Source of the DNA: Cylindrospermum sp. FACHB-282
GTDB lineage: Bacteria > Cyanobacteriota > Cyanobacteriia > Cyanobacteriales > Nostocaceae
Direction: 5' to 3'
Assembly (NCBI RefSeq): GCF_014697195.1
Contig: NZ_JACJRJ010000016.1
Location: 1 to 64,000 of the forward strand
DNA: 64,000 bases
Shown: one piece after another, positions 46,287 through 54,654 of the stretch
Layout of the letters: every line of letters begins with the position of its first letter
Position numbering within the stretch: the stretch's first letter is position 1
Made by a program: the position numbers and the translations under genes
Notes under the pieces: model-generated
The model's database searches: none
The model's input: only the letters and a program-made list of their open reading frames with translations
What the model was told of the DNA's origin: nothing

Positions 46287-46967
46287 TCACATATCTAACT
46301 CAAACTTTCTGATTTCCATAGACTTTTCTAGACAAATCTTATTGGCTATTGGCGCTTTATCCAGAAAGTTCCAGAATTCAGTCTCACACCAAGGAGGAAC
46401 CCAGGGGCCAGAACGACAAAGCGTCACTTTATGAAAAACCGTATCCATTTTTCTTCCCCGATCAAATCGTCTGTCTACAGGTAAAGCTGGTTCTGGTTCT
46501 GATTCAAAAGCCTTGACTCGCCAACGAGGATATCGCATCTTCAGCTTTGCACCTCTTCGCCAGTAAACAAGCATCCAGCTTCCGCAAGCAACAGATTTTT
46601 GCTGAATAAATTCCCCAAAAGATTTGTTGTATCCGCAGTCATGATGAGCATCAAACAAATAGACGCAATTTACATCCTCAACCACATCTACATGAGCACT
46701 AAATACGTTGGAGTCTGAATAATATAAAACGCAGTCAGCAGCAAACTTAAACCTGTCCCAAAAATTTAGGTAATTATCTACTATTTTAGGCAAAGGTAAA
46801 TCGTTATTCAAAAAATCACTTGCTCTAGCTTTCCAAAGCTCATTTTTCCGAAATTCGGAAATATTTTCTTCATATGTCCAGTCATACAAATGCCAGTGGG
46901 AATGTTGAGGATTATCGGCATAATTGGGAAAGAAAAAATCGAAGTCTACTGCCAGTAAATTAACCAT
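46287..46967 (-). CDS. Arginase-like protein, candidate peptide arginase (OspR type)
   Basis: This 226-residue protein has arginase-like metal motifs: Asp8 and Asp10 in VDFDFFF, Asp85 with His92 in YSDSNVFSAH, and Asp106/His108/His109/Asp110 in FDAHHDCGY. SGPWVPPWCETEFW near the end is a conserved family patch. I recognise it as the family that includes peptide arginases such as OspR, which convert Arg in RiPP precursors to ornithine. That fits the neighbouring Nif11 precursor, whose core has two Arg. It is the last gene of the tailoring row, 89 bases after the JmjC-type gene. Activity is not shown by sequence alone. Confidence 0.7.
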   Translation of the reverse strand: MVNLLAVDFDFFFPNYADNPQHSHWHLYDWTYEENISEFRKNELWKARASDFLNNDLPLPKIVDNYLNFWDRFKFAADCVLYYSDSNVFSAHVDVVEDVNCVYLFDAHHDCGYNKSFGEFIQQKSVACGSWMLVYWRRGAKLKMRYPRWRVKAFESEPEPALPVDRRFDRGRKMDTVFHKVTLCRSGPWVPPWCETEFWNFLDKAPIANKICLEKSMEIRKFELDM

Positions 46968-47056
46968 CTTTAATTGTTAATTGTTTAATCAGGTGGCTTG
47001 TCTTACTTAACCTAACCATATCAGATCAGCTATCTACAGCCCAAACACTTTGCACC

Positions 47057-48241
47057 TCAATTATTGATTGCGTCAACAAAAATTATTCCTTCCATAACTA
47101 AGTAAGCAAGTATAGGAACAACGTCCGATTCCCAGTCAAGTCCTGGCAACCAACTTACCACATCACTACCAGTAAAACTTTCATGGCTGAATAAGTTTTG
47201 CACAAAGCCCTCATTTACTGGCTTCAAAATAACTTCTTTATTGCCAACTCTTACTTTGTACTCATTTTCATTAATTATCGAAGTTATTGCTCGCTGCCAG
47301 CCAGGTCTTTTAAATATAGTATTAATTCCCTGAGGAAAAATGTTAAATCCTGCTTGATAGGGGAGAGAGTATGCATTAGTTGGTTGTTCTAACTTCTTAA
47401 TAGAGTCTAGATATTCTGCTTGAATATCCTGATTAGAAATATAAGGAATTAGGTTTTGGAACAAGCTTTCCAAATGCTCGCCATAAGTTGTAGAAACATT
47501 TTCTCTCACTAATGGTAGACTCTGACGCCACTCTTCTTTTTGACGTAATTTCTGAGTTAGCCATTGGAGAAAGTCAATACCTGTAGGGCAGCGAATTCCC
47601 AGTGTTAGATGTAAAGATGGCTCCTCACAAGCTACAGCATAATGTAAGTGTCCTCGTGGTATATAGAGAAGGTCTCCTGGATTCAAAACACGGGTTAAGT
47701 AAGGTTCTCCAAGGGTAAAAATTGATGAAGCTGATATAGTATATTGAACAGGATACTTAATGTATGTATCTGGAAAAACGTACCACTCCTTTTTACCCTC
47801 TATTTGCAACACAAATACTTCATAAGTATCATAGTGATAATCAAAACCTTGTTTATCAGGCCATGAACAGTAGGTATTTATATGCATTTCACAGTTTGGC
47901 ATATCTTGCTTCAGATGGGAAACAAATTCATCAAGTTCAGGAGTTTTTTGATGTATATTGTCAAGCTTAAGAGTTGCCCCATTCTGTAAAGCTTTGATAA
48001 TACTGTTTTTTTCATTTAGTTGATTGCTAAAAGTTCTTAAAATTTTTCCTTCTTTTATTAGCGTCAGGGAAGAATCATTAAGTTCATGGAAGTTTAATAT
48101 ATACGTTAGCTTATCCCATGAAAAAAGGTTTTCAAACTTTTTAATTCCCCCACCAGAAATAAATATAGCTTTTTGAGTCCAGTATTCGCTGAGAAAGCTA
48201 TTTATATCATAAGGACTCAATAAACTTGCAAGTGAGTGCAT
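47057..48241 (-). CDS. JmjC/cupin-type 2-oxoglutarate oxygenase
   Basis: A 394-residue JmjC-like protein of the ROXA/MINA/NO66 branch (cupin_4). FDYHYDTYEVFVLQIEGKKEWY supplies His136 and Asp138, and IPRGHLHYA supplies the second His (His200, possibly His198). The Lys in GKKEWY fits the 2-oxoglutarate site. The C-terminal half (about 250-390) resembles the dimerisation and winged-helix part of the family. Known members hydroxylate His or Arg of ribosomal proteins; in this row the peptide core is the likely substrate. It starts two bases after the SagB-type gene ends, so they are translationally coupled. Confidence 0.82.
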   Translation of the reverse strand: MHSLASLLSPYDINSFLSEYWTQKAIFISGGGIKKFENLFSWDKLTYILNFHELNDSSLTLIKEGKILRTFSNQLNEKNSIIKALQNGATLKLDNIHQKTPELDEFVSHLKQDMPNCEMHINTYCSWPDKQGFDYHYDTYEVFVLQIEGKKEWYVFPDTYIKYPVQYTISASSIFTLGEPYLTRVLNPGDLLYIPRGHLHYAVACEEPSLHLTLGIRCPTGIDFLQWLTQKLRQKEEWRQSLPLVRENVSTTYGEHLESLFQNLIPYISNQDIQAEYLDSIKKLEQPTNAYSLPYQAGFNIFPQGINTIFKRPGWQRAITSIINENEYKVRVGNKEVILKPVNEGFVQNLFSHESFTGSDVVSWLPGLDWESDVVPILAYLVMEGIIFVDAINN

Positions 48242-48243
48242 AA

Positions 48244-49671
48244 CTAACTTTCCTGATAATTGGGATCTTTGCTGCCGAGAATGAATTCTCCTATTGAGGT
48301 TTCAGCATAGTAGTTGGTTCCCACTGCTTTAGCAAACAAATCGGAGTCACCATAGCCAAGAGCGCAAGGGGCAAGATCCATCGCTGTCGCTACTAAATAC
48401 ATGGTTTGATACAACACTCCTACATGCTTCAGCATGGTGGCATAGGCAATAGATTCATACTTCCAAGCTAGCCTTTGAAATCGAGATGCAATGATCATCA
48501 GCACCTGTGGTGGATCGGGGCTACCAGTACTTTGGCTGGCTCCTTTTAAAAGTTCTTCTACATGGTCAGTTTTGCCAGAAAGCCAGCAAAGTTGATGGGC
48601 TTCAGGAGCATAGTGGTACAGACCAGAGGGGATATCCTCGCAGATATTAACGACTAGATAAATTTCTAGTTCATAGATAGCACCTCCACAAGGATATGGA
48701 CGACTACTGATTTGTGCTGGCTCCATTTTGATCAGAGTTCTAACTCTGGCTGAACGATAGAGGAATTCCCCTAACTGTTGGGCATTAAGGGAGGTTTGTC
48801 CATAGTTACGAATTGATGTTCTCTGTTCCAAAACAGAAGTGAAGGGGGGATCTACTGCTTTGAGGGTTTCGAGATCAGGTTTATAGAGATCGATACTGTC
48901 AGCAGACATCTTGGGTTTGACAGCAGGTAAGGTTTCAATCTTGCCTAGAAAACGGTAAGTTCCACCAGCGGGATTATTGTGTCTCCCTTTTCTACTTCTG
49001 GTATGAAACAGCAGATCGTGAAATTCCCATTGTGCGAGGGTAATGTTTTCTGCCTCTTCAAGAGTACCATTTTGCTGCACTTGAGATAACATCTGTGTGT
49101 TCAAAAGCAGGGCAACAAACTGCTGCGCTATTTCTTCTGTAATCCCAGAAATTTCAGTGGCAAGGTTGTGACAATTTTGAGGTTTAGCGAGTTTGGCAAC
49201 TAAGGCTGCACTTCTCCAATTGGGCAAGATCACCTTTGCTTGGGACAGGGGAGACTCCAGCACCATCTGCTGCTCAACTTGGTGACAGTAGGCAAAGCGA
49301 GACAGGGTATATTGACACTGGATATCTACATCCCTAGCAGGAAATTGATTATCAGAAGCTATGGGAATTGCGATCGCCAGTGGGATATCATCTATAAACA
49401 CTGAATGGCAAAGCCAACCTAGTTCAGAGAACTTCTGTAGGTGGTAAAACCACTTTAGCTTTCCCACAATGCGATCGCTCTGTTGCACCAAGTCCATGAG
49501 TTGCTGTGCTGTAGCTCCCTTGGTGACGAGAATATTCAGCGCTGTTCGCAATCCCGATGTCACCTGCTTAAAAGTCAACTTGCAGTCAGGACTCTGGAGT
49601 ATAACCTGCTCACCTTCCGGCTCTTCGATTAGGGAAATATCTTTTCTGAAAGACAGGACGAACTGCTCCAT
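48244..49671 (-). CDS. SagB-type azoline dehydrogenase (FMN nitroreductase fold)
   Basis: This 475-residue protein has an N-terminal SagB-specific region (about 1-240) and a C-terminal nitroreductase fold with SIRNYGQTSLNAQQLGEFLYRSARV, RPYPCGGAIYELEIYLVVN, LKHVGVLYQTMYLVATAMDLAPCALG and a closing IGEFILG. It would use FMN to oxidise azolines made by the YcaO protein to thiazoles or oxazoles. Length and order match SagB dehydrogenases of TOMM clusters. It lies between the sulfotransferase gene (3-base gap) and the JmjC-type gene (2-base gap), so these genes form one transcript. Confidence 0.9.
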   Translation of the reverse strand: MEQFVLSFRKDISLIEEPEGEQVILQSPDCKLTFKQVTSGLRTALNILVTKGATAQQLMDLVQQSDRIVGKLKWFYHLQKFSELGWLCHSVFIDDIPLAIAIPIASDNQFPARDVDIQCQYTLSRFAYCHQVEQQMVLESPLSQAKVILPNWRSAALVAKLAKPQNCHNLATEISGITEEIAQQFVALLLNTQMLSQVQQNGTLEEAENITLAQWEFHDLLFHTRSRKGRHNNPAGGTYRFLGKIETLPAVKPKMSADSIDLYKPDLETLKAVDPPFTSVLEQRTSIRNYGQTSLNAQQLGEFLYRSARVRTLIKMEPAQISSRPYPCGGAIYELEIYLVVNICEDIPSGLYHYAPEAHQLCWLSGKTDHVEELLKGASQSTGSPDPPQVLMIIASRFQRLAWKYESIAYATMLKHVGVLYQTMYLVATAMDLAPCALGYGDSDLFAKAVGTNYYAETSIGEFILGSKDPNYQES

Positions 49672-49674
49672 AAA

Positions 49675-50667
49675 TCAAGATGCCATCCTTTGGGACAAAC
49701 TGATAACTTCCAATTGCTCATATAGATCACCTACCCATTGTTTGACCATCTGACGCATTAGTTCTGAGGCTACTTGTTGCTTGCCGATACTGTCTCCTGT
49801 AAACTGCTTAGTGCGATTTTTGGCATCATAAAGCAACACTCCCTGCATACAATTGAGATCAGCTGATGAGTAGGCAACCTGAAAAAAGTTTAAGAGTTTA
49901 GACCAGACTGCATCCGGCAATTGCCGATAATTTAACATTAAGGTATTAGTATCTCGATACTCTAGGGCAGTGCCACAAAAACGTGCTAAGACTCTGGCAC
50001 AGTATTCTTCAGCTGGCATCAGCGAGACTTCCCCAGTCTCCAAACCAAGGAAACCAGCCACAAACTGTAAATTAGTCAAATTCTCCATCCATCCTGGTGG
50101 ATTCTTGAATAATGAAACCATCACCTCAACCGGCTCACGGTAAACAAAAATCCAAGGAACGGTAGGAAAGGCTTGTTGAATTAGGGGTAGATTGAGGACA
50201 TTCCAGCTAGTGAATTTGATCAAGTAATGCTGTTGCTCACCTTGCTGTTGCTGACCTAAAGCACTAACAATCCCTCGGAGCCAACTGAGGCGCTGGATAT
50301 CAGTAATACTAGGGTTTAAGAACTGAGTACTGAGAATAGCATTAATCGGGCCAGCCTCAGCAATCATCAGATTTTGGGGCAAAGCAGCCAGCATTTGTGA
50401 GATCAGTGTCGAGCCACACCGGGACAGATGGAAAATAAAACCTGTTGGTGCTAGACCTGGGCTAATAGTCTGTAACTTTTCTAAAGCCTCAATTGATGTC
50501 CGCTGACGCAAAATGTCGGGTCGTTCCCGAAAACACCGCTCTACCGTTTGGTCAAAGAACGGCTCAGTAAAAGAAGCACGGCCCAGATGACACCATTCCA
50601 AAACAGGCTGATTCTGGCTAAACCAAATCTTAGTAGGAGTCCACCCAAATAACTGGCTAATTGTCAT
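49675..50667 (-). CDS. Sulfotransferase family protein
   Basis: A 330-residue PAPS-dependent sulfotransferase. The 5'-phosphosulfate loop is GFIFHLSRCGSTLISQML (about residue 100) and the 3'-phosphate motif is WIFVYREPVEVMVSLF (about 180). These enzymes transfer sulfate to a hydroxyl, for example on tyrosine or a hydroxylated residue. Position within the tightly packed tailoring row, 45 bases after the YcaO gene and 3 bases before sagB, suggests peptide sulfation. The core peptide has a single Tyr next to Asp, a plausible target; this is inference. Confidence 0.85.
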   Translation of the reverse strand: MTISQLFGWTPTKIWFSQNQPVLEWCHLGRASFTEPFFDQTVERCFRERPDILRQRTSIEALEKLQTISPGLAPTGFIFHLSRCGSTLISQMLAALPQNLMIAEAGPINAILSTQFLNPSITDIQRLSWLRGIVSALGQQQQGEQQHYLIKFTSWNVLNLPLIQQAFPTVPWIFVYREPVEVMVSLFKNPPGWMENLTNLQFVAGFLGLETGEVSLMPAEEYCARVLARFCGTALEYRDTNTLMLNYRQLPDAVWSKLLNFFQVAYSSADLNCMQGVLLYDAKNRTKQFTGDSIGKQQVASELMRQMVKQWVGDLYEQLEVISLSQRMAS

Positions 50668-50712
50668 CGATTACTTTCCAGTTCTAATTGGTTCAACAGC
50701 AATTTTGCATGA

Positions 50713-52974
50713 TTATGACAATATAGGTATCGGGTTGAGCTGCTCTTCTGTGAGCGATGCTGGCAACCAACCTAATTGAACAGGCACATCATAAAGCCGA
50801 CCAGGGCCAAATCTAGGCCAATGATGGCGCAGCCCAGGGACAATTACCTTAACTACCCTCAAACCAACTTCGGGACGAGTTTGGTCGAGAATGAGAGTTT
50901 CCAGACCGTGTTCTGCTGCAATCTCTACACATTTGAGCACATCCTGCTTCAAATCGTCGCTCCAGAGACGGGGGTAATCGCCATATACTTTCGGGGCAAT
51001 GTTTGGATCTGGGGCTAGGTAAGGCTGATTCTCACAGGTGGCTGTCTTGAACCACCTTTCCAGGTCTAGTAGATGGCGATCGTTTTTTCCTTTGCCACTA
51101 TCAATGACATCATAAAGAATATTCTTTAAGGGCGTCATCTGGTTCATTTCGGTCACTGCCCGGAGAACGGCAATCTTTGGGTCAAAGTGGGCACCATAAC
51201 CAAGCATTATTTCCTCTTCAGCTTGATCGTTGCGTCTAGAAATAGCTGCAAAGACAGGAATATTCATGTCGCTGGTGATATCTAACACCCAGAGGTCTCG
51301 TTGCTGATTTTGGTAATAGGCTTGCAGCGCTAACAAATATGGCTCATCAAAACTGGCTAAATCTACACTGGTTCTTTTTATCCGGTTGTACCACCACAAG
51401 GCGATGCTATCACGCTCTACCAACTCCAAAAATCCCTGAAGAATCGCCTCCTCTATATTATTGCCAGAGGCACAGCCGTTGGAATCTGTATGGCAGAAGC
51501 GATGGCCTTTAGGAAGCTCAGAACCGTAATAGGAGTAAGCTAGGGGTAGATACTTGAATGTTTGATGAGTCAGTGACCAAACAGGTGTCCATTCAATTTC
51601 CCGCTTTTCGTCAAATGGTTCCGGCACCTCTATTAGGTCTGAATTTTGCTGGTTCCATTCATGGCGTTTTTCGTACTGGGCAGCACTGAAGTGGATACAG
51701 CTATAGGGATGAATGGCCTTATCTCCCATTTGGGCATAGGTTGCTGTTACCCGGCGTTCATTACCTGTGTAGAGACCAGAATACCGTTCTAGGGCTTCGC
51801 AAAGGCCACTAACCTTGGACTGTAGGTCGGTCTTACCTTTCCCACCACTTTTGTTACATAAAACCCTGCGTAATTGTTGCAAGTTGTTGGCTGGTTCGTT
51901 GAAAAAATGGGCAGCAAAATAGACGTGAACTAGGCTATCTCCGTCCTCCGAAGTCCGCGCCAGTTGATTGACTATCCCAGTAATTGGGCTGATGTGATAT
52001 TCATATTTTTTCAGGGTTTGCTCAGGAGAGACACTCCGGTGTCCACCATCTGTGGTGAACTGCTTCTTGCAGCTGTTAAGAATCAGGGGTTTAAGTTCCT
52101 GCCGGCGGAAATACTCTGGATCTCCGCAACAGGGACATTGGGGACGTCGCACTAGGGTGTGGTGTTGCAGGTTTAGCGACGCCATATCAAAGGTGACTAC
52201 TTGGCCATCCAGATTTTCGTTTTCTCCACAGATAATCCATTTAGCAATTTCCGTTGCTGCCAGATTCAACCCTGTGTGCAAGGTGGAAGGAAGGATAGAA
52301 AGAGAAGTAGGAAACGGTGCTGAAATACCTTTCTTTTTCTGAACGAAAGCTTCAACTTCACGGTTGCTTCCCAGACGTTCAGCCAGACACTCCCAACAAC
52401 CTGTTTTACCAGGACGAAAAATTGGCCCGATCCAAAGTATATTACCCACAGGTTTGATCAGCATCCAGGGCTGCTGCTTACTCAATGCTTCTCGGTTAAA
52501 AGCACTCAGCCCCACTTGCAGGTAGTCATCCGTAAGTACCACGGCTAAGTCTGCCTTGTTGTTGATGCTGATGTTCAAAGATTGTAAGGCAGCAACAAAA
52601 GGTTCTATAGGTATCCCACCGAAGGATGTCACAGAAACTCTGGTTTCATGTAAGCGGGTTGTAGCAACACTGCTATCAATATTTAGTGAATGCCAAAAAG
52701 CAGCAACTTCTGGGGTTAGTGTGTGATCAGCTTCCGTGATGTAACCACCCTCTTGCAAGAGCATCAAAGCACAGTAAATTGTGGCGGTGGAGAACTGTCC
52801 TTTTAGCTTGTTGACTATTTCATCCGTAGTATAGTGACCGTTTAATAAAGGAGCTAACTGGCAATGGAGACGGCCGCTGAGAGCGAAATGGGTTGACTCG
52901 GTTAGCAGATAAACTGTGTCTGGTTCGATAATTTCGACATGAAAATGCTCTTTAAAGGTCGGTTTATTAAACAT
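50713..52974 (-). CDS. TOMM cyclodehydratase: leader-binding E1-like domain fused to YcaO
   Basis: This 753-residue protein begins with a PqqD-like leader-recognition fold (about 1-95). An E1-like/ocin-ThiF domain follows with a four-cysteine zinc site: Cys193/Cys196 (GCWEC) and Cys280/Cys283 (CPCC). The YcaO domain (about 340-753) has ATP/Mg residues in CEALERYSG (Glu393, Glu396) and GCASGNNIEEAILQGFLELVERD. It would make azolines from Cys, Ser or Thr with ATP. The C terminus ends NPIPILS, near but not identical to the usual PxPxP ending. It starts the enzyme row and lies 675 bases downstream of the precursor gene. Confidence 0.92.
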   Translation of the reverse strand: MFNKPTFKEHFHVEIIEPDTVYLLTESTHFALSGRLHCQLAPLLNGHYTTDEIVNKLKGQFSTATIYCALMLLQEGGYITEADHTLTPEVAAFWHSLNIDSSVATTRLHETRVSVTSFGGIPIEPFVAALQSLNISINNKADLAVVLTDDYLQVGLSAFNREALSKQQPWMLIKPVGNILWIGPIFRPGKTGCWECLAERLGSNREVEAFVQKKKGISAPFPTSLSILPSTLHTGLNLAATEIAKWIICGENENLDGQVVTFDMASLNLQHHTLVRRPQCPCCGDPEYFRRQELKPLILNSCKKQFTTDGGHRSVSPEQTLKKYEYHISPITGIVNQLARTSEDGDSLVHVYFAAHFFNEPANNLQQLRRVLCNKSGGKGKTDLQSKVSGLCEALERYSGLYTGNERRVTATYAQMGDKAIHPYSCIHFSAAQYEKRHEWNQQNSDLIEVPEPFDEKREIEWTPVWSLTHQTFKYLPLAYSYYGSELPKGHRFCHTDSNGCASGNNIEEAILQGFLELVERDSIALWWYNRIKRTSVDLASFDEPYLLALQAYYQNQQRDLWVLDITSDMNIPVFAAISRRNDQAEEEIMLGYGAHFDPKIAVLRAVTEMNQMTPLKNILYDVIDSGKGKNDRHLLDLERWFKTATCENQPYLAPDPNIAPKVYGDYPRLWSDDLKQDVLKCVEIAAEHGLETLILDQTRPEVGLRVVKVIVPGLRHHWPRFGPGRLYDVPVQLGWLPASLTEEQLNPIPILS

Positions 52975-53424
52975 AAAATTAGAACTTCAGTATTTTTAAT
53001 TGGTTTTAATCTGTTGAATCAGCATAAAAAATGGGCTATCAACCAAATTTAAACTAGGACGTCTTGATGAGGGTATATGCATCGCTAATACGGTCATTCT
53101 CAGATGTCTTTACTGAAGAGATAGGGAAGAAATTTGGACTTTTTGATACATTTATGCTAAATATTATTGACTAATGCTCAAAGTAAGAGAATAGCAATGT
53201 TTTTTTTCAAGGAACAACTTTGGATCTACAACTGCACGGCTTTCCCTTGAACATGGGTAGTTAAGTAGAAAGACATAAATAAAAATAACTTTGTAAAGAA
53301 ATTTGAAATAGTCTAAAACCCTCTTGCCTATCCCAACGACAAATATTTACGCTTATCTACTTAGTCCTATGAAAGTCACAAAATATTACCCGTGGGAGTA
53401 AAGTGTTTGCCCCAAAAATATCTC

Positions 53425-53589
53425 AACTTAAATCCCTCTTTCGTTACTCTGGTGAAAAGCTAAAAGCTAATCTTTGGTGCAGATAGCTTTTATAACCGTG
53501 GAGGAAGTTTTTTTGCCATTAAGCTTTGCTCTTCCAAAATCAAGGTTGGTAAATATTTTCTCCGAAAAGTAACAAAAGAGGGTTAAGTT
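53425..53589. repeat. Long inverted repeat between precursor and enzyme genes
   Basis: The left arm (53425-53447, AACTTAAATCCCTCTTT then CGTTAC) and right arm (53569-53589, GTAACAAAAGAGGGTTAAGTT) are complementary except for one base and a 2-base insertion. They enclose about 120 bases. This could be a MITE-like insertion or a large RNA structure that limits read-through from the precursor into the enzyme genes. The rest of 52975-53649 has no gene. Confidence 0.55.
53461..53492 (-). terminator. Possible attenuator hairpin downstream of the precursor gene
   Basis: Perfect 9-bp arms TAAAAGCTA and TAGCTTTTA around 14 bases, inside the larger inverted repeat, with TTTTAGCTTTT following on the minus strand. 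It lies between precursor and YcaO and could let the precursor be made in excess over the enzymes. Confidence 0.4.
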
Positions 53590-53649
53590 ATGAGCCGTAA
53601 GTTTTTGGAAATTTAGTATGGTCGCTATGGGTCAAAGCGGTCAGGGGCT

Positions 53650-53898
53650 TCATCCTCTATCGTAGCAACCCTTGCTAGTGCAGTTCGGCGGCCTACCTCC
53701 TGACACGGCATCTAACTGCTCTTGAGTCAGCCCCTCTTCTGCATAAATAGCCTTTAGCTCCTCAATTGTGAAGCTGTAGCCAGATTTTTCAGCAAGTTGG
53801 ACTACAACTTCGGGACTGTCTGCGATTTTCAGCTTATCTGCTAAGGCTTTGTCGTTTTCAACAGCCTTGAAAAATTCCTGAACGGTTTCTTTAGACAT
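53650..53898 (-). CDS. Nif11-type RiPP precursor peptide, core RPPNCTSKGCYDRG
   Basis: An 82-residue precursor. Residues 1-66 form a Nif11-like helical leader (SKETVQEFFKAVENDKALADK, EELKAIYAEEGLTQEQLDAVS) ending in Gly67-Gly68, the cleavage site of C39 peptidases. The core, residues 69-82, is RPPNCTSKGCYDRG with two Cys, one Thr, one Ser, one Tyr, one Lys and two Arg. It is first on the strand of the tailoring genes. Leader and core are intact and the stop is unambiguous. I found no second precursor within the window. Confidence 0.92.
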   Translation of the reverse strand: MSKETVQEFFKAVENDKALADKLKIADSPEVVVQLAEKSGYSFTIEELKAIYAEEGLTQEQLDAVSGGRPPNCTSKGCYDRG

Positions 53899-54436
53899 GA
53901 TGACTTTCTTATTCCTTGTACAACAAAATGAATCTTATTAACCCGGTTGAGTATAGCTTCTGAATCTGAACGCTTTAAGATCCAAGACTACCTGGGTAAT
54001 TAGCTTTATGCCAGCCAATTTTTTGACTTAAATGAATAGTATCGAACCTGTCTGAAATTTTTAGTCATGATATATCAACAGAGTCATAGGCTACACTAGC
54101 TTAGGCAGCAATATATTTTTTTGTTACAAAAGAAAATATTTTATCTATATTACCAGCGCTGGTTCGTTTTGGCTGCTTTTCTTATTTACCGATCACAACT
54201 TCATAGACACCTAATACCAAGTTGCTAGCTAGAAAGAATATTTCTGAAGAGAAGAGAAGTCAAACATTTTATTTCTTAAATTAGCGATCGCTATGCGGGT
54301 GCTGTTGCCCAACTATTCTAAAAGGATGGTTGCACCGTACCTTTGGCACGGCGGAGGCTTGCTGTATCCAGCAAGCCTCGGCAACATACGCGCCATCGCC
54401 ACACCTCTAGTCCTTAAATCAGTGGACAAAACTAGA
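53899..54436. other. Intergenic region upstream of the precursor
   Basis: This region should hold the precursor promoter. The precursor leader has a GAAAG ribosome-like sequence about 8 bases before the ATG. Farther up, a perfect hairpin (AGGCTTGCTG 54355-54364, loop TATC, CAGCAAGCCT 54369-54378) lies within a GC-rich patch. A 60-codon frame at 54293 runs through that hairpin and is not called. Confidence 0.45.
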
Positions 54437-54634
54437 CTATGCGACATAACTATAACCATCAATCCGATGAACTAGCCGACAATACTTATGTCTCACAGGA
54501 CTCACTTTACCAATTGAAGTCATCATCTCAAAAACACCAGTTGCACGGACAACCAATCTACCAACATGACTGGCGGCAAACTTTCCACTAGGTAAAATAG
54601 CCCGAACCATATCACCAGTTTGAAATCCAAAGAT
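54437..54634 (-). pseudogene. IscB-like HNH nuclease remnant (C-terminal fragment)
   Basis: The minus strand reads IFGFQTGDMVRAILPSGK, then HVGRLVVRATGVFEM and HKYCRLVHRIDGYSYVA before a stop. GFQTGDMVRA, GRLVVRATG and the closing YCRLVHRIDGYSY resemble the C-terminal end of IscB (RRXRR/HNH) proteins carried by IS200/IS605-type elements. The RuvC and HNH parts are absent, so it is a dead fragment. It ends 20 bases before pyrR. Confidence 0.6.
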
Positions 54635-54654
54635 CGTTATCAGGTGAAATGGGA

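Noticed and set aside
54293..54475. 60-codon plus-strand frame near the IscB-like remnant
   Set aside because: It crosses a hairpin and runs opposite to the remnant, and has no recognisable sequence.
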